Positions 24,640-33,682 are shown, counted from the stretch's first letter. The stretch: 64,000 nucleotides of DNA from Owenweeksia sp048267305 (GCA_048267305.1 JBLWXT010000018.1:1-64000); one strand, 5' to 3'. Program-made: numbers and translations. Notes: a model not told the origin generated them from the sequence alone.

Positions 24640-25560
24640 CTATAGCAATCCGTTGGTTTTTCTAACGGCATCAGCACTTTCAGTCATTTTGGCTTTTTCA
24701 GCAGCATCAAGCTCAATCTCCACGATTTGCTCAATACCGTTTTTACCAATAATGGCTGGTACACCTATAGAAATATCGCTTAGGCCATATTCACCATCCA
24801 ACAGGCAAGAGCATGGGAACATTTTTTTACTGTCCTGAACAATGGCCTGAACCATAGCTGATACAGCAGCTCCCGGAGCATACCATGCAGAAGTACCCAA
24901 CAATTTGGTTAGTGTGGCCCCTCCTACTTTGGTTTCCTCAGCTACTTCATTCATACGGTCGGCCGAAATGAGTTTAGAAACAGGAACGCTATTACGGGTT
25001 GCCAGGCGGGTTAATGGAATCATACCGGTATCGCTATGTCCACCGATTACCATACCGTCAACATCAGAAGCCGGGCAATCCAAAGCTTCGGCTAAACGGT
25101 ACTTAAAGCGAGCAGAATCCAAGGCACCACCCATACCGATGATACGGTTTTTAGGAAGACCAGTAGCCTTATGGGCCAGATAAGCCATAGTATCCATTGG
25201 ATTAGAAACCACAATGATGATAACCTCTGGCGAATGCTTAATAAGGTTTTCGGCTACAGACTTTACAATACCAGCGTTAGTAGAAATAAGCTCTTCACGA
25301 GTCATACCCGGCTTACGCGGAATACCTGAAGTAATCACGGCAACGTGGCTGTTGGCTGATTTTGAGTAATCGTTTGTGCTACCGGTAATTTTGGTATCAA
25401 AACCGTTTAATGAAGCACATTGCATAAGATCCATGGCTTTTCCTTCGGCCATACCTTCCTTGATGTCCACTAAAACTACTTCAGAAGCAAAATCTTTAAT
25501 GGCGATGTACTCAGCACAACTGGCACCTACGGCTCCAGCGCCTACTACGGTGATTTTCAT
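24640..25560 (-). CDS. mdh: Malate dehydrogenase
   Basis: NAD-dependent malate dehydrogenase, 306 aa, of the LDH-like (bacterial tetrameric) type; oxidises malate to oxaloacetate in the TCA cycle. The nucleotide fold begins KITVVGAGAVGASCAEYIA with an acidic strand end (VVLVDIKEG) indicating NAD. The substrate loop is ITSGIPRKPGMTREE (arginines for malate). The catalytic histidine lies in IGGHSDTGMIPL and the partner arginine region in MGGALDSARFKYRLA. Length matches the usual 305-320. Confidence 0.95.
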   Translation of the reverse strand: MKITVVGAGAVGASCAEYIAIKDFASEVVLVDIKEGMAEGKAMDLMQCASLNGFDTKITGSTNDYSKSANSHVAVITSGIPRKPGMTREELISTNAGIVKSVAENLIKHSPEVIIIVVSNPMDTMAYLAHKATGLPKNRIIGMGGALDSARFKYRLAEALDCPASDVDGMVIGGHSDTGMIPLTRLATRNSVPVSKLISADRMNEVAEETKVGGATLTKLLGTSAWYAPGAAVSAMVQAIVQDSKKMFPCSCLLDGEYGLSDISIGVPAIIGKNGIEQIVEIELDAAEKAKMTESADAVRKTNGLL

Positions 25561-25672
25561 ATTATTGAATGATTTAAATTATTGAATCTCTTTGGGCGCG
25601 CTAAGGTAAAACTTGCCAGCTAAAAAGAAGCAGGCAACACCAAGTATTCACTCGTGGAAGCAAGGATTTCTT

Positions 25673-25680
25673 TAAGTTTG
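25673..25680 (+). promoter_or_regulatory. -7 element of the HExxH protein gene
   Basis: TAAGTTTG matches TAnnTTTG exactly and lies 15 bases before the ATG at 25696, which implies a very short leader. No clear TTG is at the standard upstream distance. Confidence 0.4.
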
Positions 25681-25695
25681 ACTAAATCATAATAC

Positions 25696-26823
25696 ATGTA
25701 TAGAATTTTAGTTCTCATCATATTTTACCTTGGTTTTGGTATGATGGTACAAGCTCAAAAAGTAATTCTCAACTTTGATGTGAATCCCGAATGGGAAAAC
25801 TTTAGTGAAGTAATTGATGTATGGACCAAGTACCTACAAGCACCTACTGACAGTGCTGGCGCCCAATACTGGAACAAAGCGGAAGTGGATAAATATGGGA
25901 TTAAAGAGTATAATCTGATTAACCATGAGTACGACCCCGGTTTTCATCGTCTTATAAAAGTATATACCGCCCAAATCCTGAGCATCACTGAGCAAGATGG
26001 ACTTTATAAAATCACCACTCAGTTTTATTACCCAAGGCATGACACCCTGATGACGCTGTGCATTTTAAATGTTTATGCCCGAAAAAATACTGCCGGAGTA
26101 TTCAAACTGTATAATGCGCGTAACATTAATCTGAAAAAGGATTGGTCGATGCGAACCGTAGGATATTTGAAATACCACTACCCCCAAGGCCATAAGTTTG
26201 ATAAGTCCAAGGCTAAAAAGCAAAATGCATTTATCACCTCTACCCTTCCTGAAATATTTGGCTGTACGCCAGATACGGTGAACTACTTTTTCGCGGAAAC
26301 GCGAGAACAGCTGGATAAACTGAAAGGGTTTGAATTTAACGTGGGTGGCAGCGGTACGGAAAAGCCCAGTGGTAAAACCATAGGCAATAGTGTTTACACA
26401 ACCGGTACAGACGAATATTACCCACATGAGCTGGTACACGTTTTTATAAACCCCATGTACCCTGATATGCACAACTGGGCGGCTGAAGGGCTTGCTGTTT
26501 ATTTGGGAGGAAGTCGTGGAAAACCTCTTCAATGGCATATAAACCGAACTGCCAAGTATTTAAGTGAACATCCTGAAATTGATTTGAACAATATGCTGGA
26601 CTTACAAACCATGGATGAATACACCGATTACCGCTATGTGCTTGGTGGGGCCATCATTCAATTGATTTATGAAAATGAATGTTGGGATGGGGTGAAGGAG
26701 TTTGTAGGTGAAACCACCAACGAAAAGGAAAGCTATTATGCCGCCATTGAAAAACACCTGGGGTGGAAACAGAGTGAGATTGATATGAAGTTTAGGAAGG
26801 CTTTAAGTGGAATGCTTCCTTAA
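25696..26823 (+). CDS. Secreted zinc-metallopeptidase-like protein (HExxH)
   Basis: 375-residue protein with a signal peptide (YRILVLIIFYLGFGMMVQAQ). The zinc-binding motif HELVHVF is at about residue 247, and AAEGLAVYLGG follows 20 residues later, supplying the third ligand glutamate, the arrangement of gluzincin (peptidase MA) enzymes. The N-terminal 150 residues are beta-rich and unrecognised. Probable location is the periplasm or outside. Its stop is one base from that of the convergent ZIP gene. Peptidase activity is predicted, not shown. Confidence 0.75.
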   Translation: MYRILVLIIFYLGFGMMVQAQKVILNFDVNPEWENFSEVIDVWTKYLQAPTDSAGAQYWNKAEVDKYGIKEYNLINHEYDPGFHRLIKVYTAQILSITEQDGLYKITTQFYYPRHDTLMTLCILNVYARKNTAGVFKLYNARNINLKKDWSMRTVGYLKYHYPQGHKFDKSKAKKQNAFITSTLPEIFGCTPDTVNYFFAETREQLDKLKGFEFNVGGSGTEKPSGKTIGNSVYTTGTDEYYPHELVHVFINPMYPDMHNWAAEGLAVYLGGSRGKPLQWHINRTAKYLSEHPEIDLNNMLDLQTMDEYTDYRYVLGGAIIQLIYENECWDGVKEFVGETTNEKESYYAAIEKHLGWKQSEIDMKFRKALSGMLP

Positions 26824-26824
26824 A

Positions 26825-27547
26825 CTACTCACTCATCAAATATCCCAAGAGCCCAACCGCAAAACCAATTACCACACCGAGTGATGGAAGCCAATGCTTC
26901 TCCAGTTTGGAATCTGGGGCAATATCGCGAAACATCAAAAACAATATACCTCCCGAACTGAAGAGCATTACAAAGCCCAGCCAAAATGTATGTTGTGATA
27001 GAATTTCGGAACCTACCAATGCGCTTACAGGGCCGATTAACGCAATAGCCGAAAAGGCCAGCAATATCCGCATGGTGCTGAATGAAGAAGTACTTTTAAT
27101 CTCCCGAAAGGCATTAAATCCTTCTGGTAAATTTTGAATGCCAATTAAAAAAGCGATCAAGAAAGCACTCCCCTCACCTATCACCAGAGCGGCACCAAGA
27201 GCCATGGCTTCCGGTACAAAATCAAGCAACATGGCCATTAGCTGCGCTGCAGACCCACCCTTTCGGGAGAGGTAAACATCAATCAACAAGAAAACTACCC
27301 CGCCCGCTATAAACGCTACTATCGCCCAAAGCACAGAAACGTATTGAACGCCATCGGGAACTAAAACAAGGGCCACGGCAGAAATAAGGGCTCCCCCTCC
27401 AAAAGCCATAATACCGTGCTTCCATTCCTGATTTAACCATTTGGGATAAAACTTACTCGCAGCACCAAGCAATCCACCCAAAGGAATAGTAGCTCCCGCA
27501 GCCAGAGAAAGCAGGATAAGTGTTTGCAGGTAATTGTCAGCCATCAC
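26825..27547 (-). CDS. ZIP family metal transporter
   Basis: 240-residue membrane transporter of the ZIP family (zinc/iron uptake or export). It has about eight hydrophobic segments. The metal-binding helices contain LLDFVPEAMALGAALVIG and GIQNLPEGFNAF, with the conserved Pro-Glu pairs of the family. The typical His-rich loop is absent. The start abuts the end of the EcsC gene (one-base gap), so both are probably one transcript; the reason for that pairing is not known. Confidence 0.9.
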   Translation of the reverse strand: MMADNYLQTLILLSLAAGATIPLGGLLGAASKFYPKWLNQEWKHGIMAFGGGALISAVALVLVPDGVQYVSVLWAIVAFIAGGVVFLLIDVYLSRKGGSAAQLMAMLLDFVPEAMALGAALVIGEGSAFLIAFLIGIQNLPEGFNAFREIKSTSSFSTMRILLAFSAIALIGPVSALVGSEILSQHTFWLGFVMLFSSGGILFLMFRDIAPDSKLEKHWLPSLGVVIGFAVGLLGYLMSE

Positions 27548-27548
27548 C

Positions 27549-28136
27549 TTAGCTATGGGCCGGAAGTAAAATTACCTCCCTGGAATAAAACTCCATCGCA
27601 TTCTTTCCCACTCGCCAGGTGTCATAGTATGTTAAGGCTCCTGCCGAAACAGTTCCTATTACAGGTACCATCCTGGAAAAGGCTTTACCCCCGGAAGCTT
27701 TTAAAACTTTGTAGCCAATCTTCTCCAAAATCTGCTTCTTAAGCCTCGGACTAATTTGCTTTACTATGTATTGGCTGCCTTGTTGTACGATAACTTCTTT
27801 AAACGCTCCAACGCCAATTTGGCGAAACATACACCACAACATTTGCTCGCGGGTAACCAGGGAGTGTTTGCCATAAGCCGCAGCAATATTGCTAATCAAT
27901 TGAGATTGTATTTGCCAAACCACCGCCATATCGGGTATCATGGATAAATACCCCAGCACACCTCCCGGCAAGGCCAATGAGGCCGAAACCGAACTGCTCT
28001 TAAGTGCAGAATGCTTTATGATTTTTTTGAGATACACCTCATCATTGGGTTTGCCGATGAGCTTTGGCTCGGGCACTTCAGATAGTGCCCTGGCCAACCA
28101 ATTGGAAATATTTTGAGGAGAGAAATTATTTTGCAT
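27549..28136 (-). CDS. EcsC family protein
   Basis: 195-residue EcsC-family protein. It has hydrophobic helical regions around ASLALPGGVLGYLSMIPDMAVVWQIQSQ and KAFSRMVPVIGTVSAGALTYYDTWRVGKNA, the family's typical Gly/Pro-rich segments. EcsC is linked to an ABC transporter in Bacillus but the molecular role is unknown. Here it precedes the ZIP transporter in the same probable operon. Confidence 0.8.
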   Translation of the reverse strand: MQNNFSPQNISNWLARALSEVPEPKLIGKPNDEVYLKKIIKHSALKSSSVSASLALPGGVLGYLSMIPDMAVVWQIQSQLISNIAAAYGKHSLVTREQMLWCMFRQIGVGAFKEVIVQQGSQYIVKQISPRLKKQILEKIGYKVLKASGGKAFSRMVPVIGTVSAGALTYYDTWRVGKNAMEFYSREVILLPAHS

Positions 28137-28205
28137 GATTTACGAAAGTCAAAGACTGTTCCAACATACAACTTTTTCATAATGTTTACAGACTCAATGA
28201 ATGCC

Positions 28206-28541
28206 TTAGCCAACTCTGACCCCATTACCCAAATTGTGATCTGCCGTAAGGAGACTTACTTCCTTATCGGCCCCTATTACCCCAAGTACCAGGCACTCAC
28301 TCATAAATTTCCCAATTTGCTTTGGCGGAAAGTTTACCACAGCCATAATCTGTTTCCCAACTAAATCCTCTTTGCTGTAAAGCTTTGTGATTTGCGCAGA
28401 AGTTTTCCTTTCACCCAAATCTCCAAAGTCTATATAAAGTTTAAAGGCCGGGTTACGCGCCTCCGGAAATTCCTCCACCCTGATAATTGTTCCGGTGCGG
28501 ATATCTACTTTTTCAAAATCGTTCCAGGTGATTGTATTCAT
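28206..28541 (-). CDS. csaA: tRNA-binding protein CsaA
   Basis: 111-residue OB-fold protein of the CsaA family, with KVDIRTGTIIRVEEFPEARNPAFKLYIDFGDLG near the start and NFPPKQIGKFMSECLVLG in the second half. The CsaA group is a dimeric chaperone-like/tRNA-binding module related to the C-terminal part of methionyl-tRNA synthetase. It sits 21 bases after the phosphodiester glycosidase gene in the same direction, so co-transcription is likely. Confidence 0.93.
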   Translation of the reverse strand: MNTITWNDFEKVDIRTGTIIRVEEFPEARNPAFKLYIDFGDLGERKTSAQITKLYSKEDLVGKQIMAVVNFPPKQIGKFMSECLVLGVIGADKEVSLLTADHNLGNGVRVG

Positions 28542-28562
28542 CTATTATCCTTTGTATCCTAG

Positions 28563-29294
28563 TTATTCCACCACTCCTATCATCACTCCAAAGTTACCAT
28601 CCAGCTGCTTCCATCCCTTTTCAGGGAGATAAGTACGAGAAACAAAGCCATCAAGGTATAGTGCATTTTTACAGCCTTTGCTTTTAAAGAAACGGGCAAA
28701 GTCATAAAGGTTAATAGTTTGTTTCGACATTACAAACAAAATTTCCCCATTAGGCAAAATGCCAACTCCATTTCGGATATGAACATTTTTAGAGCCATCC
28801 TTAAAAGCTGAATGTATTGCTCCGTCTATAACCAGCATTGGCCCAGACTGAGTGGCATACCTCACACCTTCATTTCCTTTATAGCTTGTTGTTTGAGTTA
28901 CCACGGCCTGATCTGCCTTGGTTATGTAAAATATTCCATTGGGTTGTAAATAGAAGTTCCCATAAGCCTCCTTCACAGAATTGATTTTGGCTAACTGTTT
29001 ACCATTTTCAATATACAGCCCTTGTGGGGATTGATCCTTCAAGTACATCCCACCATTCATGGCAAAAACCAATTTTTGGTTTTTGGTACCTAGCCAAGCC
29101 TTAAGAGTTTTAAAGTTTCCTAATGGTTTTTCCTTATCATCTTTCCAGAAAAAACGGAGATCTTGAGTTTTGGGGTTTACAGTATAGATTATGAAGTCAG
29201 CATCCTGAAATTCAATACACTCTGCAGCAGTAAAAGCCGAAAGGACGATTGAAAGTACCACAACACTTATTATACCTGCTCTTTTCATAATCAC
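28563..29294 (-). CDS. Phosphodiester glycosidase (NAGPA-like) secreted protein
   Basis: 243-residue secreted protein of the phosphodiester glycosidase family, related to the uncovering enzyme NAGPA and bacterial YigE/YunC-like proteins. A signal peptide of about 24 residues (IISVVVLSIVLSAFTAAE) is followed by FAMNGGMYLKDQSPQGLYIENGK, TQSGPMLVIDG, RNGVGILPNGEI and ALYLDGFVSR, the conserved Gly/Asp-rich blocks of the domain. Such enzymes cleave sugar phosphodiesters of cell-surface glycans. The substrate here is unknown. Confidence 0.87.
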   Translation of the reverse strand: MIMKRAGIISVVVLSIVLSAFTAAECIEFQDADFIIYTVNPKTQDLRFFWKDDKEKPLGNFKTLKAWLGTKNQKLVFAMNGGMYLKDQSPQGLYIENGKQLAKINSVKEAYGNFYLQPNGIFYITKADQAVVTQTTSYKGNEGVRYATQSGPMLVIDGAIHSAFKDGSKNVHIRNGVGILPNGEILFVMSKQTINLYDFARFFKSKGCKNALYLDGFVSRTYLPEKGWKQLDGNFGVMIGVVE

Positions 29295-29338
29295 TTCAAT
29301 TTAGAAATTTCACTAACACAGAAGTGAAATCACTAATA

Positions 29339-29737
29339 TTACTCCCCCAACTTCCCTTCCATTCCCAATTCAGCAATAGGCTCTAACTCCCATTCAGTGA
29401 AAGGAGCAATCTGAAACTTCTTATCAAAAATTTCCCTTCCAATATAAAAGCTTACCCAAAAGGTATTGTAGAAGCCAAATACAGCAGGATCTATCCTTTC
29501 AACCTTGGCAGAACTGCTGGCCGGCAGATTCTCAATCATGTGACGTAGAGTGGAGGTTTTTTTACCAGTACCATCCTTTTTTTCATTGGCATTACTAACC
29601 ACCATTACATTATCCAGAGGTACTGATTTATTGTTAATAATGTATACATACCAATCGCTTTCGCCCTTTTCATCTATCGTTTTTCCCACAGCCACTTTTA
29701 TATCAGTAACCTCAGGTATCTGTATATCTTTCTTCAT
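29339..29737 (-). CDS. Conserved hypothetical protein, 132 aa
   Basis: Not recognised by function, but a compact, charged, beta-rich cytoplasmic protein (WYVYIINNKSVPLDNVMVVSNA, PAVFGFYNTFWVSFYIG) of a type common in Bacteroidota. A perfect -7 element on the reverse strand (TACCTTTG, 29749-29742) lies only about 5 bases from the start codon, so the message may be leaderless, or the true promoter may be elsewhere. Confidence 0.75.
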   Translation of the reverse strand: MKKDIQIPEVTDIKVAVGKTIDEKGESDWYVYIINNKSVPLDNVMVVSNANEKKDGTGKKTSTLRHMIENLPASSSAKVERIDPAVFGFYNTFWVSFYIGREIFDKKFQIAPFTEWELEPIAELGMEGKLGE

Positions 29738-29827
29738 TTTACAAAGGTATTATTGAATAGGGCTGCTAAACATTCAAAACACAGCAAAATTTGAATTTTC
29801 AAAATTCTACAACCCGCCTTTATACAT

Positions 29828-31276
29828 TTATTTTTCGATGAGAAGCTTGCGACTAATCCAGCCGTTTGGCTGAGCACTTATCATTAATGTATACGCTCCA
29901 GCGGGTAAATCCAGCGCCAATTCACTACTGAGGCTGCCATCCAAAAACATGGTAAAAACCGTTTGCCCCAGTATATTCACAACCCTCAGTTCCTTATTTG
30001 CCAGGCTACCATCATAAGTGAGTGAAAATTTCCCTGTGCCTGGGTTTGGATATACCGAGAACCCTGTATGCTCAATTTCATTCAGGCTAATAGTACAAGG
30101 AGACTGAGTACCCTGTAAAGCATATGCAGCACCTTGTAAACTGGTATTGGGCAAATAGTCATAAATAAGGCGAGCCAAAGGGAAAAGCCCCACCCCTCTT
30201 GTATTGCACATTATAGCCACACCATTTTTATTTTCCGGAGAATAGTAAATCAAGGTTGCCGTGTTGCTTTGCGAACCGCTATGCCAAAACAGTGTATCTC
30301 CATTTCTGAAGTTTGTGCTTGTTCCATAGCCATAATAGGATGGCGTGCCACTTGTGGGCGTGTGCCGGGTACCAAAAAGCTTTACCGTAGAATCCGCTAT
30401 AAACTCCCGGTTCACAATCCCCTTCATAAGTAAGGTAAGATCTGCCACCGAAGATATGAGCCCACCTCCGGGTACCTTATATGAAATATCCTTAAAATCC
30501 GTGGCTGTACTATCCTCCAAAGCTACCGCACCATTGCTGATTCTATACCCTGCCGCCTCATTGGGATAAGGTCTTTTACTCTGATACTCAATTTGAAGGG
30601 TGGGAAGATTTAAGGGACATACTATTTCATCATACAATAGTTCTTCAAAGCTTTTCCCCCCGGCCCTTTGCAATACAGCGCCCATTAAACAAAAACCCCA
30701 GGTAGTGTACTGGTATTGGCTTCCGGGAGCAAAGCAAATCTTCTGATCCTTAAAAATACCAATGGCCCCAATGGGATCATAACTTGAAGGATGACTGGAG
30801 ATATAAGCATCTCTGAAAATGGAATTATATGGCTCAGTACAACTCCCACTTCCCGAATAATGGATAATTCCACTTTCGTTGGAAAGCAAGTCTTCTGAGG
30901 TGATTACTCCCTGGGGTTTAACAGGGTATTCCGGCACATAATCCCTGATATCCTTATCCAAGTCAAGCATTCCTTTTTCAATAAGCCGCATCGCCATTAA
31001 ACCTGTAAGCGATTTTGACACAGAGGCCAGTCTGTACAAGGTGTTTTCTGTAGCTACAATATTTTTCAGGGAATCTTCATAACCAAAACCCTTGAGGTAT
31101 GCTATTTCACCATTCCTGATTATACCCACCGAAAGGCCCACCATTTTTTCAGAGGTTTTTTGAGCATTTATAAAACCTTCAATTGTGTTTACCGAGCTAG
31201 GATCGAGACGTACAAACTGGGCTTGTAATGCCACAGAAAACACAGAAATGAAGAGAAAGGAAATACATTTATACAT
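29828..31276 (-). CDS. Secreted serine hydrolase (beta-lactamase family) with T9SS sorting domain
   Basis: 482-residue serine hydrolase of the beta-lactamase/penicillin-binding-like family, with Ser-x-x-Lys in RLASVSKSLTGLM and YTT in YQYTTWGFCLMG, and a HSG triad in FWHSGSQSN. A signal peptide (ISFLFISVFSVALQAQ) and a T9SS type A tail (about 405-482, SVYPNPGTGKFSLTYDG to RKLLIEK) send it to the cell surface. It is a second, sorted paralogue of the lipid-anchored enzyme at 15.3 kb. Extracellular esterase or peptidase activity is inferred. Confidence 0.87.
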   Translation of the reverse strand: MYKCISFLFISVFSVALQAQFVRLDPSSVNTIEGFINAQKTSEKMVGLSVGIIRNGEIAYLKGFGYEDSLKNIVATENTLYRLASVSKSLTGLMAMRLIEKGMLDLDKDIRDYVPEYPVKPQGVITSEDLLSNESGIIHYSGSGSCTEPYNSIFRDAYISSHPSSYDPIGAIGIFKDQKICFAPGSQYQYTTWGFCLMGAVLQRAGGKSFEELLYDEIVCPLNLPTLQIEYQSKRPYPNEAAGYRISNGAVALEDSTATDFKDISYKVPGGGLISSVADLTLLMKGIVNREFIADSTVKLFGTRHTPTSGTPSYYGYGTSTNFRNGDTLFWHSGSQSNTATLIYYSPENKNGVAIMCNTRGVGLFPLARLIYDYLPNTSLQGAAYALQGTQSPCTISLNEIEHTGFSVYPNPGTGKFSLTYDGSLANKELRVVNILGQTVFTMFLDGSLSSELALDLPAGAYTLMISAQPNGWISRKLLIEK

Positions 31277-31397
31277 GGCTCATGGTTTTAAAAAATCTAA
31301 AACTACAGTTATTTTCAGGAGATTCTCCTCCCTTTTAAAAACAACCCCAAAAAGCATTGAGCTAATTTTTACTTTCGCCTTCACAAAACAAAGTGCT

Positions 31398-32564
31398 ATG
31401 TCAAACAAAATACTTCTATTAGGCTCAGGCGAATTAGGTAAAGAGCTTGTAATTTCCTTAAAGAGATTAGGGCAATACGTAGTTGCCTGCGACAGTTATG
31501 CCGGAGCACCAGCCATGCAGGTGGCTGATGAGTTTGAAGTATTAGATATGCTCAATGGTGATCAGTTGGATGCCGTTGTTAAAAAGCACAACCCCAAACT
31601 CATAGTACCCGAGGTTGAGAGCATCCGCACCGAGCGCTTTTATGATTATGAAAAGCAAGGGTTTAAAGTTGTACCAAGTGCCAGGGCCGCTAACTTTACC
31701 ATGAACCGCAAGCTTATTCGCGATTTGGCAGCAAAGGATTTAGACGTAAGAACAGCTCCCTATTTATATGCAACCTCTGGAGAAGAATTCAGAGCTGCCG
31801 TACTGCAAATAGGAATGCCCTGCGTAGCTAAACCTTTAATGTCTTCCAGCGGAAAAGGGCAATCTGTTTTAAAAACAGAAGCCGATATTGATAAAGCCTG
31901 GCAATATGCTTTGGATGGCAGCCGTGGCGATTTAATGGAAGTAATAGTAGAGGGCTTTGTGGATTTCCATACAGAAATAACGCTGCTTACAGTTACCCAA
32001 AACAATGGCCCTACCCTGTTTTGCCCGGCTATAGGCCACAGGCAAGAACGTGGCGACTATATGGAAAGCTGGCAACCTTGCGCCATTTCTAATAAAGATC
32101 TGGCCGATGCCCAACAAATGGCAGGAAAGGTAACTGAAGCCCTTGGCGGAGCAGGTATTTGGGGCGTTGAATTTTTTATAGCCAATGATGGTGTTTACTT
32201 CTCCGAACTATCTCCCAGACCACACGATACCGGTATGGTAACTTTGGCCCGCACCCAAACCTTTAGTGAGTTTGAACTACACGCCCGTGCTATTTTAGGA
32301 TTACCCATCCCTGAACTAAAACTGGAGAGAGCTGGTGTTTCGGCAGTGATACTGGCATCTGGCGAAAGCCAAAACCAACCGGAATACAACGGTATTGAAA
32401 ATGCTTTGGAAGATAAAAACACAGATATCCGCATTTTCGGAAAACCTACTACCCGACTTCATCGCAGAATGGGTGTGAGTTTGGTTTACGATAAAATAGA
32501 TGCTGATATGGACGATTTGAGAAACAAGGCGCGAGCGGCAGCGGATAAGCTTAGTGTAAAGTAA
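31398..32564 (+). CDS. purT: Phosphoribosylglycinamide formyltransferase 2 (ATP-grasp)
   Basis: Formate-dependent GAR transformylase PurT: converts GAR, formate and ATP to FGAR in purine synthesis, without folate. The 388-residue protein is an ATP-grasp enzyme: NKILLLGSGELGKELVISLKRLG begins the N-terminal fold, VAKPLMSSSGKGQS the ATP loop and SELSPRPHDTGMVTL the magnesium site. The start is placed at MSNKILLLGSG; the 71 codons upstream give no homology and overlap the divergent gene's promoter. Its usual length is about 390. Confidence 0.95.
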   Translation: MSNKILLLGSGELGKELVISLKRLGQYVVACDSYAGAPAMQVADEFEVLDMLNGDQLDAVVKKHNPKLIVPEVESIRTERFYDYEKQGFKVVPSARAANFTMNRKLIRDLAAKDLDVRTAPYLYATSGEEFRAAVLQIGMPCVAKPLMSSSGKGQSVLKTEADIDKAWQYALDGSRGDLMEVIVEGFVDFHTEITLLTVTQNNGPTLFCPAIGHRQERGDYMESWQPCAISNKDLADAQQMAGKVTEALGGAGIWGVEFFIANDGVYFSELSPRPHDTGMVTLARTQTFSEFELHARAILGLPIPELKLERAGVSAVILASGESQNQPEYNGIENALEDKNTDIRIFGKPTTRLHRRMGVSLVYDKIDADMDDLRNKARAAADKLSVK

Positions 32565-32599
32565 AACAGGTTTACAACGCGAAGTTGCAAACCTGTTTT
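32563..32599. terminator. Bidirectional terminator between purT and ppa
   Basis: A long inverted repeat (AAAACAGGTTT with AAACCTGTTTT plus an inner CAAC/GTTG pair), followed by a T-rich stretch in the forward direction. It can end both convergent genes. Confidence 0.8.
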
Positions 32600-32621
32600 G
32601 TTTTTGTTCTTCTAACGAAGT

Positions 32622-33173
32622 TTACCTCTTCAAGTGGCTAAACTTGCGGTTGTAAAACTCTATACTTTCGTAGATGATTTCAGTGGCAGTAGCCTTGTTT
32701 TGGAAATCTTCCACCTGTACTTCCTTTTTCTCCAGCTTTTTATAATCTTCAAAAAAGCTTTTCATTTCGGATATAAGATGAGCCGGCAGCTCCTCAATAT
32801 TGTTGTAATGAGCCACACTTGGGTCGCCATCAGCTACCGCAATAATTTTATCATCGCCCTCACCATTGTCAATCATACGCATAACGCCAATTACCTTGGC
32901 CTTTACCAGGCAAAGCGGTACCATATCTACTTGTGATAAAACAAGAATGTCCAGCGGATCACGGTCTTCACCATAGGTTTGAGGTATAAAGCCATAATTA
33001 GCGGGATAATACACTGCTGAGTAAAGTACCCTGTCTAATTTAATGATCCCGGTTTCCTTGTCCAGTTCGTATTTGGCACGGCTTCCTTTCGGAATTTCAA
33101 TAATTGCGTTTACATAATCAGGAATCTCATCACCCGGAGATACGTGGTGCCAGGGATTAAATAGTTCTTTCAT
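32622..33173 (-). CDS. ppa: Inorganic pyrophosphatase (family I)
   Basis: Soluble family I inorganic pyrophosphatase, 183 aa, hydrolysing PPi to drive biosynthesis. The metal site is GEDRDPLDILVLSQ (DxDPxD signature); RAKYELDKETGIIKLDR and YPANYGFIPQT are also conserved. A perfect -7 element on the reverse strand (TAATTTTG, 33239-33232) lies about 60 bases before the ATG, giving a leader of about 50 bases. Confidence 0.95.
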   Translation of the reverse strand: MKELFNPWHHVSPGDEIPDYVNAIIEIPKGSRAKYELDKETGIIKLDRVLYSAVYYPANYGFIPQTYGEDRDPLDILVLSQVDMVPLCLVKAKVIGVMRMIDNGEGDDKIIAVADGDPSVAHYNNIEELPAHLISEMKSFFEDYKKLEKKEVQVEDFQNKATATEIIYESIEFYNRKFSHLKR

Positions 33174-33264
33174 AAAAATGTTGGTTTTATAGAGTTTTCT
33201 TAAAATGTTGCTATCAAAAACAATGAAGCGGCAAAATTATATAAAAGGGCTATGATAGAGACCT

Positions 33265-33630
33265 CTATAGGCTATTAACATCATCATACTTTTTAACGAG
33301 AGCCACCTGGTTGTCTTCGAGTAAAATATACCCTTGATCGTAGCAAAAATAGTAGCGTCCTCCCTTTTTAGTTTCGTAAATACTGGTGTGATGATTAAAG
33401 TCAAAACCCTTGGCGGCAAGAATTTCTCTTGTAGTTTTGGATTTCCCGTTTGGATTAAGCTGCATTAATATTCTATAGTTTTTGGAAAGCAGTCGGTTTA
33501 CATTTCTCACCAGATTGTTTACATGGCGAGAAAGACGATTATTGTGGCTGTTTCTGCAGCTATCACTGCAAAACTTCTTATCAGCTCTCCCTCTAATTAC
33601 TTCTTGGCATTCGGGGCAATGTCTGTCCAT
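33265..33630 (-). CDS. Small zinc-ribbon protein (DUF2116-like)
   Basis: 121-residue protein with an N-terminal zinc ribbon: HCPEC near residues 4-8 and FCSDSCRNSHNNR at 20-32 give a CxxC...CxxxC pattern. A basic helical linker follows (about 40-62), then a C-terminal beta-rich domain (RYYFCYDQGYILLEDNQVALVKK). It resembles the DUF2116 class, of unknown function; nucleic-acid binding is possible. A -7 element on the reverse strand (TACATTTG, 33652-33645) lies 15 bases before the ATG. Confidence 0.7.
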   Translation of the reverse strand: MDRHCPECQEVIRGRADKKFCSDSCRNSHNNRLSRHVNNLVRNVNRLLSKNYRILMQLNPNGKSKTTREILAAKGFDFNHHTSIYETKKGGRYYFCYDQGYILLEDNQVALVKKYDDVNSL

Positions 33631-33682
33631 AATTCGGTTTTATCCAAATGTAAAAAATATCCATTTTCAAACGCCTCTCACC

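Noticed and set aside
31185..31397. N-terminal extension of purT (about 71 codons).
   Set aside because: Overlaps the divergent gene's start region and matches nothing; PurT proteins begin at the MSNKILLLGSG methionine.
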